This document shows positions 33,884-45,051 of a stretch of 64,000 nucleotides of DNA, one piece after another. Position numbers and translations under genes: made by a program. Each line of letters starts with the position of its first letter. Within the stretch, counting starts at the first letter, position 1. Source of the DNA: Bartonella sp. AU16XJBT (lineage in GTDB: Bacteria; Pseudomonadota; Alphaproteobacteria; Rhizobiales; Rhizobiaceae); assembly GCF_028618665.1 (NCBI RefSeq), contig NZ_JAQITF010000003.1, forward strand, positions 124,001-188,000, given 5' to 3'. Under the pieces are notes generated by a model that saw only the letters and a list, made by a program, of their open reading frames with translations, made no database searches and was not told where the DNA came from.

Positions 33884-34957
33884 TCAACGTGTCCTTGGAT
33901 CAAAAATGCGATAAAGCAAATCAGAAAATAAATTAATGGCAACAAAGATAAATCCTACAAGTAAAGTACATCCTACAACAGCATTCATATCTCCAGCGAG
34001 AAGAGCATTTGTCAAATAATGTCCAAAACCAGGCCAAGCAAAAACTGTCTCCGTCAAAACAGCCCCTTCTAGTAAAAAAGCATAAGAAAGTGCAACAACG
34101 GTAATAATCTGAACAGCAGCATTCCGAAAGGCATGCCCCCAAACCGTCCGCGCCCACGATAATCCCTTTACACGTGCAGTAATGATATATTCTTGATTAA
34201 GCTGCTCAATCATAAATCCACGGGTCATACGACTAATATAAGCCATAGCACCGAAAGCCAAGATCAAAGCAGGCATAATAATGTGACTAAAGACATTCCC
34301 AAAAGCCTCCCATTGTCCTTGGCTCGCAGTATCCCAAAGAAAAAATCCTGTTTTGGGTTCAAAAGAATATTCATAAAGAAAATCAAGTCGCCCTGGACCA
34401 CCAACCCAGCCAAGCTTGGCATAAAATATTAACAACGCCATGAGCCCAAGCCAAAATGTCGGCGTAGAATAACTCAAGAGTGTAAAAACACGGACAACAT
34501 AATCAATAAATGAATCGCGATACATTGCTGCAAAAACCCCAAAGGGAATTCCAAGAGTTGTGCCAATAACAATAGCAACCGTTGCAAGCTCTAATGTTGC
34601 AGGAAATACGCGCATAATATCAGCTAAAACAGGACGCCCAGACGTTAAAGCATCTCCAAAATCAAATAAAAATACATTATGAAGATACTTCCAATATTGA
34701 ACAATCAACGGCTTATCAAGACCCAGCTTATAATACATGGCATCATAAGCTTCCTGACTGATATTATCACCAAGAATAGATAGAACAGGATCGAGAGGAA
34801 GAAGATGACCAAGAAAAAAAGTAATCGTCACCAACCCAAGCAATGTGATAAAAACTGAAATAAGAAGTTTTAATCCCTTAAACAAAAAATCCCATAAAAA
34901 TAATTTTTTCTGCTTTTCTGATACAGCTCTTTCAGTCTCTGAAAGTGGCAAAACCAT
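33884..34957 (-). CDS. dppB: Peptide-type ABC transporter permease (DppB/OppB-like)
   Basis: A protein of 357 residues. Inner-membrane protein with six segments. TM1 is LISVFITLLGLVTITFFLGHLLPLDP, followed by the family's periplasmic stretch (SQEAYDAMYYKLGLDKPLIVQYWKYL). The cytoplasmic EAA loop is YISRMTRGFMIEQLNQEYIITARVKGLSWARTVWGHAFRNA. It is slightly longer than DppB because of an insertion before TM5. It forms the channel with DppC. The gap to the binding-protein gene is 113 bp. Confidence 0.88.
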   Translation of the reverse strand: MVLPLSETERAVSEKQKKLFLWDFLFKGLKLLISVFITLLGLVTITFFLGHLLPLDPVLSILGDNISQEAYDAMYYKLGLDKPLIVQYWKYLHNVFLFDFGDALTSGRPVLADIMRVFPATLELATVAIVIGTTLGIPFGVFAAMYRDSFIDYVVRVFTLLSYSTPTFWLGLMALLIFYAKLGWVGGPGRLDFLYEYSFEPKTGFFLWDTASQGQWEAFGNVFSHIIMPALILAFGAMAYISRMTRGFMIEQLNQEYIITARVKGLSWARTVWGHAFRNAAVQIITVVALSYAFLLEGAVLTETVFAWPGFGHYLTNALLAGDMNAVVGCTLLVGFIFVAINLFSDLLYRIFDPRTR

Positions 34958-35070
34958 TATAAAAATCCCCTCTGTAGCGATAAAACATAAAGCGAATACC
35001 TTTTTTTATAGAATGAAACAACTTCTTATTAAGCATGTTCTACAATCCTTCTCCATAAACATGCTTCTTT

Positions 35071-36672
35071 TTATTTTTCTGCTTCATTGTAGTAAAGTCT
35101 GTAACTATTCCAAACCCATTTTTTGACATCAGGTCCCATACCAACGGTATAATATGTTTGAAATAAATAAACCATAGGACCATGCTCTAGCACATAATGT
35201 TGTAAAGTACGATATTGCACAATACGCTTATTAGGGTCTTGCTCAAACAAAGCATCCATCACCATTTTATTAATATTTTCATCATAATATCCAGCACGCC
35301 AAGCCAAATACATATTATGCTTTTTCGTAAATGTTGGATCAGGATTAAACACGTGATTCAATGAAGCAGGATGTCCATCAGGATCAGCACTCCCCCACCC
35401 CATAAGTGCAGTATCATAATTTCCACCCCGTACACGACTCAACAATTGATTTTGTGCCATTTTTTCAATTGTAAGCTCAACACCAATTTTGCGTGCATTC
35501 GCTTGAATAGACTGCGCAACAGATGACATATAACTAAGACTTCCGACGAGAAGATTAGCTTTAAAACCGTTAGGATAACCAGCTTCAGTAATTAACTGTT
35601 TTGCTTTTTCCAAATCCAATTTAAAGGGCAATCCTTCTTTTTCATCCAAAGCACCTGGAACACCTAAAGACATATAAGTTGCCCGTGGAATAGCAATCCC
35701 CTTTAAAACAGTTTTTCCAAGACCTTCATAATCAACCAAATAACGAAGTGCCAATCTGACCTTTTCGTTCGCAAAAATTGCATTCTTATTGTTTAACGAT
35801 AGATAAATAATCTGCGGACGCAAAACACGACTAATTTTGACTGAGCCACCTTTTTCTTCAAGATCTAAAATATCCTCTGAAGAAAGATCTCGCGCTATAT
35901 CCACATCACCTTTTTCCAAAAGAAGTCTTTGACTTGATGAATCCGCTACATGCCGCACAACAATCTGCTTAATTTTAGGCACTTTCCCCCAATAATGCTG
36001 TGTAGCCTCTAACACAACTTTATCCCCAGGGGACCAGCTTACTAATTTATAAGGTCCAACACAAGCCGAATGTGTCGCTAAATATTTATTTCCCATATCG
36101 CCGTTAATACTCTGCGCTTCAATTGTTTTCCGATCAAGCAGAGCAGAAGCATAAGATTGTCCAATAACAGTCAGTATGAGCTGAATAGGATAGGGTTTAT
36201 CTAATTTTAATTGTAAAGTCTTATCATTAAGAGCCTGAATATTTGTTTCAACATTATCTTTGGTAAACCCATAGTCCATTAAAGACTGAGCATAACTCAA
36301 ACCTAATTTAATAATCCGTCGCATCGACCACACGAGATCTTGCGCCGTTGCTGTTCTTCCATCATCAAACTTTAAATCATCACGAAGATGAAAAACTATT
36401 CTTTTGCCATTATCTAAAACGTCCCAAGATTTTGCCATAGCCGGACGAATTTTTGTAGGATCATGCTCATCATATTGCACGAGCGCACTGCAAATATTCG
36501 TCAATAACTCACTTGTCACAACCTCAACGGTTTGCGCTGGATCAAAACCACTCATTGAATCAATATTCCATGCCATCACCAATATATCTTTAGATGAGGC
36601 ACTCAATGCTGATACGATAGTCCCGTTTAAAAACCCCATTGTGCTTAATAAAATACAAATTCTTTTCAACAT
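35071..36672 (-). CDS. Extracellular solute-binding protein, family 5 (DppA/OppA-like), copy 1
   Basis: A protein of 533 residues with a signal peptide ending about residue 25 (MGFLNGTIVSALSA). SBP family 5 features: MAWNIDSMSGFDPAQTVE, IRPAMAKSWDVLDNGKRIVFHLRDDLKFDDGR, and MRRIIKLGLS. It is periplasmic and delivers substrate to the DppB/C permease encoded next to it. It is the most divergent of the five binding proteins here and is likely the ancestral operon member. The following 36673-37054 contains no gene that I can support. Confidence 0.88.
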   Translation of the reverse strand: MLKRICILLSTMGFLNGTIVSALSASSKDILVMAWNIDSMSGFDPAQTVEVVTSELLTNICSALVQYDEHDPTKIRPAMAKSWDVLDNGKRIVFHLRDDLKFDDGRTATAQDLVWSMRRIIKLGLSYAQSLMDYGFTKDNVETNIQALNDKTLQLKLDKPYPIQLILTVIGQSYASALLDRKTIEAQSINGDMGNKYLATHSACVGPYKLVSWSPGDKVVLEATQHYWGKVPKIKQIVVRHVADSSSQRLLLEKGDVDIARDLSSEDILDLEEKGGSVKISRVLRPQIIYLSLNNKNAIFANEKVRLALRYLVDYEGLGKTVLKGIAIPRATYMSLGVPGALDEKEGLPFKLDLEKAKQLITEAGYPNGFKANLLVGSLSYMSSVAQSIQANARKIGVELTIEKMAQNQLLSRVRGGNYDTALMGWGSADPDGHPASLNHVFNPDPTFTKKHNMYLAWRAGYYDENINKMVMDALFEQDPNKRIVQYRTLQHYVLEHGPMVYLFQTYYTVGMGPDVKKWVWNSYRLYYNEAEK

Positions 36673-37054
36673 TCTTTTTTCCCCATTTTATCTCTTTCTT
36701 TTGTATTCTTGTATTTTTTTACGCAAAGTGATTGTGATTTTGCTCTTTCATCTTTTAATCAGCATGCTATCAAACATCAACTTCATTTAATCAAACTAAG
36801 CATCTATAAAATAATTCTCTCATATATCAATCTATATTCGGGATGAAGAGGATCTATAAACATAAACAAAAACTCTCCCCAATATAACTTTCCATATTCA
36901 TCCCTCCTTATAAAATGACCTCAATCAGATACGGCACAATCCCCCACAATTTCATCCTTCTTTAAAAAACTGAAGGGCTTCTATGGGGGAGAATATTTTC
37001 ATCATGCAATGATGATCAAGCTCTTTTTATCTTTGACGATACGAAAAGACGCGC

Positions 37055-38680
37055 TTATTTTTCAATTGCACTATAAAAAATACGTGGCGCACTATTCCAA
37101 ACCCACTTTTTGACATCAGGTGTCATCGCGATAACATTATATTTCTGAAAGATAAACGCATAAGGTCCCTTTTGCATCAATTCACGTTGTAAATCAGCAT
37201 AGAGTTGTGCCCGTTTTTGTGAATCTTTTTGAAACAACGCCTCTTCAACCTTTTGATTCATCTTGGCATCAAAATACCCATGCTGCCAACTAGGATAGGC
37301 TGTATTTTTTGCCTCAAACCGATTATCCGGATTATAAACAAGACGTGAAGCCATGGTATGAGGATCCGTAGACCCGCTATTCCATCCGATAAAAGTCGTA
37401 TCAAAAGCTCGGGCATCCACCTTTGAAAACAACTGTGTACCTGCCACACGTTCAATTTTAAGACGCACCCCGGCCTGTGCGGCGCTATCTTGAAGGGACT
37501 GAGCAAGAGCTAAAGTATAAGGGGTATTTGAAACAAGAAAATTTGCCTCAAATCCATTCGGATAACCAGCCTCTGCTAAAAGCTGCTTAGCTTTTTGAAT
37601 ATCAAGCTTAAAGGGTTGCCCTTCTTTTTCATCTAAAGCTCCAAAGTTGCCAAGAGGAATAAAACTTGCCCGTGAAATACCAACACCTTTGAGAAGTTTC
37701 TTGCCAAAACCTTCATAGTCTATGAGATAGCGCATCGCCAAGCGTACTTTCTCCTTAGCCAAAATGGGATTTGTCATGTTAAATCCCCAATACATCATGC
37801 TTGGCACCAACACTTTTTCAACTTTAACATCTGTTGTTTTTTGTAGATCTGCAAGATCTTCAGGAGTTAAATTACGAGCAACATCAATATCGTGCTTTTG
37901 TAACAACAAACGTTGTGTTCCAGGCTCTGCAACATGGCGAATGAGAATCTGCTTCAGTTTCGGAGCTTCTCCCCAATAATGGGCGCTTGCACGCAACAAA
38001 AGAGCTTCTCCAGGACGCCAACTTTTTAACTGATAAGGACCAACACAAGCAGCATGCGTTTTTAAATACTGATTTCCCAGATCGCCATCTTTTTCATGCT
38101 TCATAATTGTCTTACGATCAAGCAAAGCAGTTACATGATTTGCAATAATATTATTAAGAATAAGCTCTGCTGGATAAGGCTTATCAAATTTCATCACTAC
38201 TGTTTTTTCATCAACGGCTTGCAAAGCATCATCAACATTTTGCTCTGTAATTCCATATTCATTAAAAGTTGCTGCATCGGCCATTTTTAATTTGACAACC
38301 CGCTTCATCCCCCAAACAAGATCATTGGCGTTGGCTGATCTCCCATCATTAAACTTCAAACCATCGCGCAAATGAAAAGTAATCACCGTACTGTGATCAT
38401 CGCTTGCAACATCCCAATGTGTTGCTAATGCGGGAACTATTTTCGTTGGATCATCTGTCGCTATACTGACCAAATTATCACAAATATTTTCAATAATTTC
38501 ACTTGCATAAACATCATTGCTTTGGGCAGGATCAAAGGTACTGACAGCATCGAGGTTCCAAGCCATTACAAGGGTATCAGCCGGTGTTTTCGCTGGGGCC
38601 TGTTGTACAACCATTCCCAATGCTATAAGAGCAGAAACAAGGAAGCTACTTCTTTGCAATATTTTTTTCTTCAAGTTCAT
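37055..38680 (-). CDS. Solute-binding protein, family 5, copy 2
   Basis: A protein of 541 residues with a signal peptide (FLVSALIALGMVVQQAPA, cleavage near residue 31). The family-5 start TPADTLVMAWNLDAVSTFDPAQ and the HLRDGLKFNDGRSANANDLVWGMKRVVKLK block are clear. By eye it is closest to copy 5 at 47582-49207, sharing for example DDHSTVITFHLRDGLKF and FDAKMNQKVEEALFQKDSQK. It is not accompanied by permease genes, so it probably works with the neighbouring transporter or has a different substrate. Confidence 0.88.
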   Translation of the reverse strand: MNLKKKILQRSSFLVSALIALGMVVQQAPAKTPADTLVMAWNLDAVSTFDPAQSNDVYASEIIENICDNLVSIATDDPTKIVPALATHWDVASDDHSTVITFHLRDGLKFNDGRSANANDLVWGMKRVVKLKMADAATFNEYGITEQNVDDALQAVDEKTVVMKFDKPYPAELILNNIIANHVTALLDRKTIMKHEKDGDLGNQYLKTHAACVGPYQLKSWRPGEALLLRASAHYWGEAPKLKQILIRHVAEPGTQRLLLQKHDIDVARNLTPEDLADLQKTTDVKVEKVLVPSMMYWGFNMTNPILAKEKVRLAMRYLIDYEGFGKKLLKGVGISRASFIPLGNFGALDEKEGQPFKLDIQKAKQLLAEAGYPNGFEANFLVSNTPYTLALAQSLQDSAAQAGVRLKIERVAGTQLFSKVDARAFDTTFIGWNSGSTDPHTMASRLVYNPDNRFEAKNTAYPSWQHGYFDAKMNQKVEEALFQKDSQKRAQLYADLQRELMQKGPYAFIFQKYNVIAMTPDVKKWVWNSAPRIFYSAIEK

Positions 38681-40071
38681 AAACTTTCCCCTTTATTTTT
38701 TATCAATTAATGACACTGAAATGACATGAAAAATCTATAATCATAAAGGGCAAATTTATAATTATAAAGATTGAACAAATACGTTCTTATCACCTATACA
38801 GAGTCATCTACTTTTTAATTCCATTCATTTTATCAATCCATTGACTGATCATCTCAATCAAACCATAGCGAACATGGAATATGTGTTTTGCTGACCAATA
38901 TGACATTCTTTTCATGACATCCCTTTGCATACGACAATAAATGAGCCCCCAAATTAATCATCAAAAGGACAAACCTTACATATTAACAAAGATAAAGGAA
39001 CAATGAGAAGAACTATTCCTTCCAAACTTTATCTTCTGAGAGATAAAGCTTGTAATAAAAGAATACACACTAAAATGCTCTTTCTCATTTATCAAAACAA
39101 AATTCATGACACAATTTCCCCCAAAGACATAACGAATATAAATCCTTCTAAACTTTAGTGTACATCATTGCTTTGCAGCTATAAAAATAAAATAGCAAAC
39201 AACATGCTGTAACAAAATGTTTAGCTCCAAAGAGCAACATACAGAGATTTAAAGAAGCAATGTAGTGAATACCCATCTGTCTGAGCTTAAGTATCCTCCC
39301 CAAAACTGGAGTTCACACGCAGCAAAACCCCTCTCTAATGGAAGAAAGTTATCAGATAATAAAACCTAACACAAGCAGCTTGAATTATTTAACGTCAATT
39401 TTTCATCGCTGTACTTTGTTTTGTATTGCCTAGACAAGTCTTGAACAATCGACCACCACACAAATAAACCAACGATCGTACAACAGAAGCAAAATATAAC
39501 AATGCAACAACAGCGCCCATCTAAAAACCTCTTTGCATTCATCAATAAACATGAATAAAATATTCATTCTTTAATTATGACATTCATGTCATTAATGGAA
39601 ATAAAAATACCTCCTCTAAAACATTTCAAATGCCAAGCGTTGTCACAATATTTTAGAGCGGGCAAAGTGTATGTGATAGAACCGACTCATTCCTTCATAA
39701 ACGTAAGACGTTGATGCTCAATAGTTTCCATCGTTATACCATTCACGAACATCAATACAAAATAAGCTTAAGAGCATTAAGAAATGTTTTTTTAAAGAAA
39801 GCGCGTGAATTGCCAACCTCATTCTGTTTTACACACAAGATATCACCATTATCTAACGCCAGATACATGATAGTAAGGAATTACTCTTTTTTGCATTTTT
39901 TTTATTCTCAAAAGTATATTTTTGTTATTTTAATGGCCAACAACAATAAAAAATCATCACTATTGTATCATTTGTATGTTTCAATTATTTTATACAACAG
40001 AGTTGTATAACCTGCACATTTATTATGATGCTCCTATTAATCATTGCCCTTATGACAGAAATTTTACCAAT
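38681..40071. other. Long intergenic stretch without a supported gene
   Basis: About 1.4 kb of AT-rich DNA between binding-protein copy 2 and tag. Unlike the other gaps of this locus I find no xseA remnant in it. The only long frame (39711-40010) has no ribosome site and no recognisable protein. No tRNA-like fold or terminator stood out. Confidence 0.5.
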
Positions 40072-40698
40072 TTATCGACAAAAACAGCCTTCAAGATGAT
40101 CATTGACAATCCCTACGGACTGCATAAAAGCATAACAAATTGTGGGACCAACAAACGTCCAGCCGCGCTTCTTTAAATCTTGAGAAAGACGAAGAGAAGC
40201 TGGAGTTATAGGATTTGCCAATAATGTTTGAAAATCTATCTTTTCATAACGCTCCGATTGTGGTGGCTGAAAAGACCAAAAATAGTGGGACAAGCTCCCC
40301 CACTCTGTTATAATTCTCTGTGCTCTCAGTGCATTATTAAGCACTGATCGAATTTTCGCTTGATGGCGAACTATATTTTTGTTCTGCATCAACATTTGCA
40401 CCTTCAGCTCATCATAATGAGCAATCTTTTCAAAGTCAAAATCATCAAATGCAACGCGAAAAGAAGAACGTTTTTTTAAAATTGTAAACCAAGAAAGCCC
40501 TGCTTGGAAACCTTCAAGACAAATTTTTTCAAACAAAGGGATATCCTCAAAAACAGGTTTTCCCCATTCGTTATCATGATAAGCACAATAAAGTGGATCG
40601 GTTCCTGCCCATGCGCAACGAACTTTTCCATCCCCCCCCTTAAGAAGACCCTCAGCAAGCATAATCTTCACCGTATTAAAAGAGAGTTCCTTGATCAT
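40072..40698 (-). CDS. tag: DNA-3-methyladenine glycosylase I
   Basis: A protein of 208 residues. The Tag signature is clear: [52 protein letters not shown] (with the catalytic-site Glu/Trp), [18 protein letters not shown], and the C-terminal [32 protein letters not shown]. The zinc-binding Cys/His residues (C of RCAW, H of AYHD, H and C of NDHLEGC) are all present. It removes 3-methyladenine from DNA. It overlaps xseA by 23 bp. The internal ATG at 40662, after GGTGAAG, is an alternative start. Confidence 0.93.
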   Translation of the reverse strand: MIKELSFNTVKIMLAEGLLKGGDGKVRCAWAGTDPLYCAYHDNEWGKPVFEDIPLFEKICLEGFQAGLSWFTILKKRSSFRVAFDDFDFEKIAHYDELKVQMLMQNKNIVRHQAKIRSVLNNALRAQRIITEWGSLSHYFWSFQPPQSERYEKIDFQTLLANPITPASLRLSQDLKKRGWTFVGPTICYAFMQSVGIVNDHLEGCFCR

Positions 40699-42106
40699 CG
40701 CTTGGCGACTTTATCTTCTTGGGTTTTGAACGTGTCGCAGAAATAGGTTCTTGTGTTGCAACACGGATATCGCCATCAAAAAAGCGTAAATTTATTTGTC
40801 CACTTTCAGGAAACTGCGCCAACCGTTTAATAGGTTTATGATCTTGCCCCAAAGCCAAAACAAAACCGCGCTCTAAAATATTCTGATAAGAAGTGCTTTT
40901 TAAAAGCCTACATGCCAACTCTAATGCCGCGCGCTGTTTTTCTACACTGCGCATAAAAGCACGATGAAGGCGTGCCGTATATTCCTTTGTATGGCGTTGT
41001 GCTTTTTCACTCTTTAACAAACGGGGCGAAAGACGCAGATGAAGAGCATGAAAAGAAAAACGTTTTTTATCATAACTCACACAAAGAGCGCGCTGTAATC
41101 GACTGGAAATTTCATCAAAGCCACGCCTTGGTAGAGCGAAAAGTTGGTCGACAGTGGGAAGACCGCGTCTGGCTGCACGCAACTTTTGTTGATGAAAATC
41201 AAAAGAACGCGCAAGCCCTTTACGCAAACGTGCCCCAAGTGACGCGACACATACTTCAAGATCAAGCTTGACGGGAACAGCCTTTTCTGCGGCTCCTGTA
41301 GGGGTTGGAGCACGCCAATCAGCGACATAATCAATCAAAGTCCAGTCTGTTTCATGCCCGACAGCAGAAATAACAGGCAACTCAGAAGCATAAACAGCAC
41401 GAACAACAGCTTCGTCATTAAACCCCCACAAATCTTCTAAACTTCCCCCTCCCCGTGCAACAATAAGGAGATCAGGCTTTGGAATGAGCCCTCCTGGAGC
41501 AAGAGCATTAAAGCCTTCAACAGCAGCAGCCACTTCGCTCCCGCTTGTTTCTCCCTGAACACGGACAGGCCAAACCAAAACATGCAACGGAAAACGATCA
41601 GATATACGATGAATAATATCGCGAATAACAGCCCCCGTTGGGGATGTTACAACACCTATAATTCGAGGCATATAAGGCAAAGGTTTTTTCTTTGCTTCAT
41701 CAAATAAGCCTTCTTCTGCAAACTTTCTCTTACGATTTTCAAGAAGTGTCATCAAAGCACCAACCCCCGTTGGCTCAAGAGCCTCAATGACAATTTGATA
41801 TTTCGATGACCCTGGATAAGTCGTAAGTTTACCAACAGCGACCACTTCCATCCCTTCTTCAGGAGGAAATTTGAGCTTTTCCATCACGCCACGCCAAATA
41901 ACAGCTTCCAACCGTGCCTTATCATCTTTTAAAGCAAAATAAGCATGTCCCGAAGCATGAGCACCACGGTAACCTGAGATCTCCCCACGCACCCGTACAT
42001 AACCAAACTTTTCCTCAACAACACGCTTTAAAGCTCCTGCTATTTCGGAAACAGTAAATTCTGCTACATTCGTTGCACTTGCTTTTTCACCAAACAAACT
42101 TTCCAT
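40676..42106 (-). CDS. xseA: Exodeoxyribonuclease VII large subunit
   Basis: A protein of 476 residues. The OB-fold N-terminus reads [29 protein letters not shown], then [25 protein letters not shown]. The core motifs are [45 protein letters not shown] and [29 protein letters not shown]. Those motifs are diagnostic for XseA. The helical C-terminus is shorter than in E. coli. It forms ExoVII with XseB, which is not in this window. Truncated copies of its first third recur three times downstream at 44.3, 46.8 and 49.4 kb. Confidence 0.93.
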   Translation of the reverse strand: MESLFGEKASATNVAEFTVSEIAGALKRVVEEKFGYVRVRGEISGYRGAHASGHAYFALKDDKARLEAVIWRGVMEKLKFPPEEGMEVVAVGKLTTYPGSSKYQIVIEALEPTGVGALMTLLENRKRKFAEEGLFDEAKKKPLPYMPRIIGVVTSPTGAVIRDIIHRISDRFPLHVLVWPVRVQGETSGSEVAAAVEGFNALAPGGLIPKPDLLIVARGGGSLEDLWGFNDEAVVRAVYASELPVISAVGHETDWTLIDYVADWRAPTPTGAAEKAVPVKLDLEVCVASLGARLRKGLARSFDFHQQKLRAARRGLPTVDQLFALPRRGFDEISSRLQRALCVSYDKKRFSFHALHLRLSPRLLKSEKAQRHTKEYTARLHRAFMRSVEKQRAALELACRLLKSTSYQNILERGFVLALGQDHKPIKRLAQFPESGQINLRFFDGDIRVATQEPISATRSKPKKIKSPSDDQGTLF

Positions 42107-42118
42107 TTTTCAATTCTT

Positions 42119-42330
42119 TATGCCCGTTTCTGTGAATCTTTTTGGAACAACGCAATCTTTAAACTTTTGATTTATACTTCATCAAAAGTCCCATAACACC
42201 AACGAGAACAGCTTATATTTTTAATTTCAAACCGATCATCAAGATTAAAAAACTTGAAGCTGTTTGTATAGGGATCTACAGAGTCATTATTCCACCCACA
42301 AAATTGTATCAAGAGAAGTTAAAATATTCA
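42119..42330 (-). pseudogene. Fragment of a family-5 binding-protein gene beside xseA
   Basis: The DNA from TGCCCGTTTCTGTGAATC to about AAAATTGTATCAAG corresponds to the 3' quarter of the binding-protein genes (compare 37211 onward and 47736 onward): the CCCATA.CACCAAC, AAACCGAT.ATC and GAGTCATTATTCCA blocks are in the same order with frameshifts and short deletions. It occupies the short gap upstream of xseA and is a relic of another binding-protein copy. Confidence 0.7.
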
Positions 42331-42506
42331 ATCTTAACATCCACACAAACACATCTTTCATGAGAATTCCTAAAATAAAATTCTCTACACAACATAGCAA
42401 TCCATTACCGATAGAATTCAACGTATTGCAAAGCGTTGAAAAACTTTGCAATACATCAAATATATCATGATCATGTTTTTTTATATTTTATAAACTTGAT
42501 ACCCTC

Positions 42507-44138
42507 TTATTTTTCAATTGCAGCATAAAAAATACGTGGAGCACTATTCCAAACCCATTTTTTGACATCAGATGTCATCGCTATAGTGTGATACGTCTGA
42601 TAAATAAAAGCATAAGGTCCTTTTTGCATAAATTCACGCTGTAAATCAGCATACATTTGCGCACGTTTTTTGGGATCTTTTTCAAACAACGCATCCTGAA
42701 CCTTTTGATTCATAGTTTCATCAAAATACCCATGACACCAACTCGCATAGCCTGTATTTTTTTTCTCAAACCGATTATCAGGATTGTAAATAAGGCGTGA
42801 AGCCATTGTATGGGGATCAGCAGAGTCATTATTCCATCCGAAAAAAATCGTATCAAAGGCGCGTGCAGACAGTTTTGAAAACAACTGCGTACCTACAAAA
42901 CGTTCAATTTTAAAACGCACCCCAATCTTTTTTGCATTATCTTGGAGAGACTGAGCGATAGGCAAAGCAAAAGGATAAGGAGATGCTCCTGCAAAAATCC
43001 TAGCCTCAAAACCGTCCGGATAACCGGCTTCCGTTAAAAGCTGTTTTGCTTTTTGAAGATCAAGTTTAAAAGGTTGTCCTTCTTTTTCATCCAACGCTCC
43101 AAGATTACCAATAGGAATAAAGCTTGCCCGTGGAACACCAACATCTTTAAGAAGAGTCTTACCGAGTCCTTCATAGTCGATAAGATAGCGCATCGCTAAA
43201 CGCACTTTTTCATTGGCAAAAATTGAATTTGTCACATTGAACCCCCATATGATTACGGATGGCTCTAACACTCTTTCAACTTTAATATCCGCTGTTGCTT
43301 GGAGATCAGCCAAATCCTCTGGCATCAAATTACGTGCAACATCGATATCGTGTTTTTGTAACAATAAACGTTGTGTTCCAGGCTCCGCAACATGGCGAAT
43401 GAGAATCTTCTTCAATTTAGGCGCCTCCCCCCAATAATTGGAGCTTGCATGCAACAAAATCCCTTCTCCAGGACGCCAGCTACTTATCTGATAAGGACCA
43501 ACACAAGCAGAATGGCTCGCCAAATACCGGTTTCCCATATCACCATTTTTTTCCTGTTGCATGAGTGTCTCACGATCAAGCAAAGCAAGAGTACGAGTAG
43601 TGGCAAAATGGCTCAGAATAAGCTCTGCTGGATAAGGTTTATCAAATTTCATCACCACCGTTTTCTCATCCGGGGACTGAAAAGCCTCATCAATATTTTG
43701 CTCTGTAATTCCATATTCATTAAATGTCGCAGCAGAAGCCATCTTTAATTTAACAATCCGCTTCATGCTCCAAATAAGATCATTGGCATTCGCAGGACGA
43801 CCATCGTTGAACTTCAAGCCATCGCGCAAATGAAAAGTAATCACCGTATGCTGATCATCACTTAAAACATCCCAACTCTTTGCTAAAGAGGGAACAAGTT
43901 TAGCAGCATTATCTTTAGCTGGCTCGACTAAATTATCACAAACATTGACAAGAACTTCATTACCATAACGATCATTGATTTGCGCAGGATCAAATGTACT
44001 TATTGAATCAAGATTCCAAGCCATCACAAGCGTATCGGCAGGTGTTTTCGCTGAAACTTGTTGCACAAACATCCCCAGTGCAATAACAGCAAAAACAAGA
44101 GAGCTGCTACTTTTCAATATTTTTCCTTTCAAGTTCAT
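42507..44138 (-). CDS. Solute-binding protein, family 5, copy 3
   Basis: A protein of 543 residues. Signal peptide with SLVFAVIALGMFVQQVSA. The family-5 pattern continues TPADTLVMAWNLDSISTFDPAQ and ITFHLRDGLKFNDGRPANANDLIWSMKRIVKLK. It shares ASPYPFALPIAQSLQDNAKKIGVRFKIE with copy 4, its closest relative here. The frame is intact with no stop, so it is probably expressed. A lipoprotein signal is absent; the protein should be periplasmic. Confidence 0.88.
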   Translation of the reverse strand: MNLKGKILKSSSSLVFAVIALGMFVQQVSAKTPADTLVMAWNLDSISTFDPAQINDRYGNEVLVNVCDNLVEPAKDNAAKLVPSLAKSWDVLSDDQHTVITFHLRDGLKFNDGRPANANDLIWSMKRIVKLKMASAATFNEYGITEQNIDEAFQSPDEKTVVMKFDKPYPAELILSHFATTRTLALLDRETLMQQEKNGDMGNRYLASHSACVGPYQISSWRPGEGILLHASSNYWGEAPKLKKILIRHVAEPGTQRLLLQKHDIDVARNLMPEDLADLQATADIKVERVLEPSVIIWGFNVTNSIFANEKVRLAMRYLIDYEGLGKTLLKDVGVPRASFIPIGNLGALDEKEGQPFKLDLQKAKQLLTEAGYPDGFEARIFAGASPYPFALPIAQSLQDNAKKIGVRFKIERFVGTQLFSKLSARAFDTIFFGWNNDSADPHTMASRLIYNPDNRFEKKNTGYASWCHGYFDETMNQKVQDALFEKDPKKRAQMYADLQREFMQKGPYAFIYQTYHTIAMTSDVKKWVWNSAPRIFYAAIEK

Positions 44139-44284
44139 AGACTTTTCCTTTTAAAATTTATTGTATAAGTTCCCATGCAATAATAACGTGCAAAAAATAA
44201 TAAGATCAGACTTAGAAAATATACCTCCTCGAAATAAAATAAAAAAAACCTCAACAGCCACAGCTACTTACAAACAACTCGGTC

Positions 44285-44827
44285 TCTCTAAGCAGGTATA
44301 AGCGAAACCAAAATATGCAACAGAAAACGATCTGAATATAAAACGAAGATATCAAGTATAACAGTACCTGTTGGCGATATCACAGCGCTTACAATTCGGA
44401 ACAATATCAGGCAAAACTTCCTTTTGCTTCATCAAACAGACCTTCTTCTTCAAATTTCTTTTTTCGATTTTCTAAAAAGCATCGCTAAAACACCAACTCC
44501 GGTTGCTTCAAGAACCTCAATAAAAATTTGATATTTTGATGATCCTAGAGAAATTGTAATTTGCCGAAATTGATCATTTTCACCCCTTATCCAAGAGGAT
44601 AATTTAAATTTTTGCATCACTCCCCATAACAATAAAACCCTCCAATTGCGTCGTATCATCTTTCAAAGAAAAAGGAAACATAGGCACCATAAAAACCTGA
44701 TATTCCTCATTCCCCTAAAACAAAACTTTTCTTGCACATTGCAAAGTCTTTGCTCCTTTAACAAGGCTAAATGGCACGACATTTGTTATACGATTTTTTT
44801 CAGCAAATAAATTGACCACTTTTCAAT
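44285..44827 (-). pseudogene. Decayed 5' third of xseA, copy 1
   Basis: Homology begins around ACCAAAATATGCAACAGAAAACG (split; matches xseA near 41570) and ends at the start-codon region TTTTTCAGCAAATAAATTGACCA. Translation gives WRVLLLWGVMQKFKLSSWI, then ISLGSSKYQIFIEVLEATGVGVLAML, matching [10 protein letters not shown] and [25 protein letters not shown] of xseA, with frameshifts on both sides. It is the best-preserved of the three remnants. Confidence 0.85.
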
Positions 44828-45051
44828 TCACGGAAGTTGAAATATTCAGTCTAAAACATTCAGCAAACACATCTTTAATGAGAATGAAAGATCCTTTTTG
44901 AAATAGGAATCTTGAAAAGACATTCAGAAATATATCCCGAGCTTACTATCCACAATCTTCGACGTCTTGCAAAGCTCTAAAAAAACCTATGCAAAACGCC
45001 GAAGATATCATGATGATACTCTTTATTTATTTAACAGCATTGAAGACACAC

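Noticed and set aside
39711-40010. A 99-codon plus-strand frame between binding-protein copy 2 and tag
   Set aside because: No ribosome site, no recognisable motif, and the region has the composition of decayed intergenic DNA.
44450-44659. A short frame that could be read as an independent nuclease-related protein
   Set aside because: It is a frameshifted piece of the xseA duplicate and has no start signal of its own.
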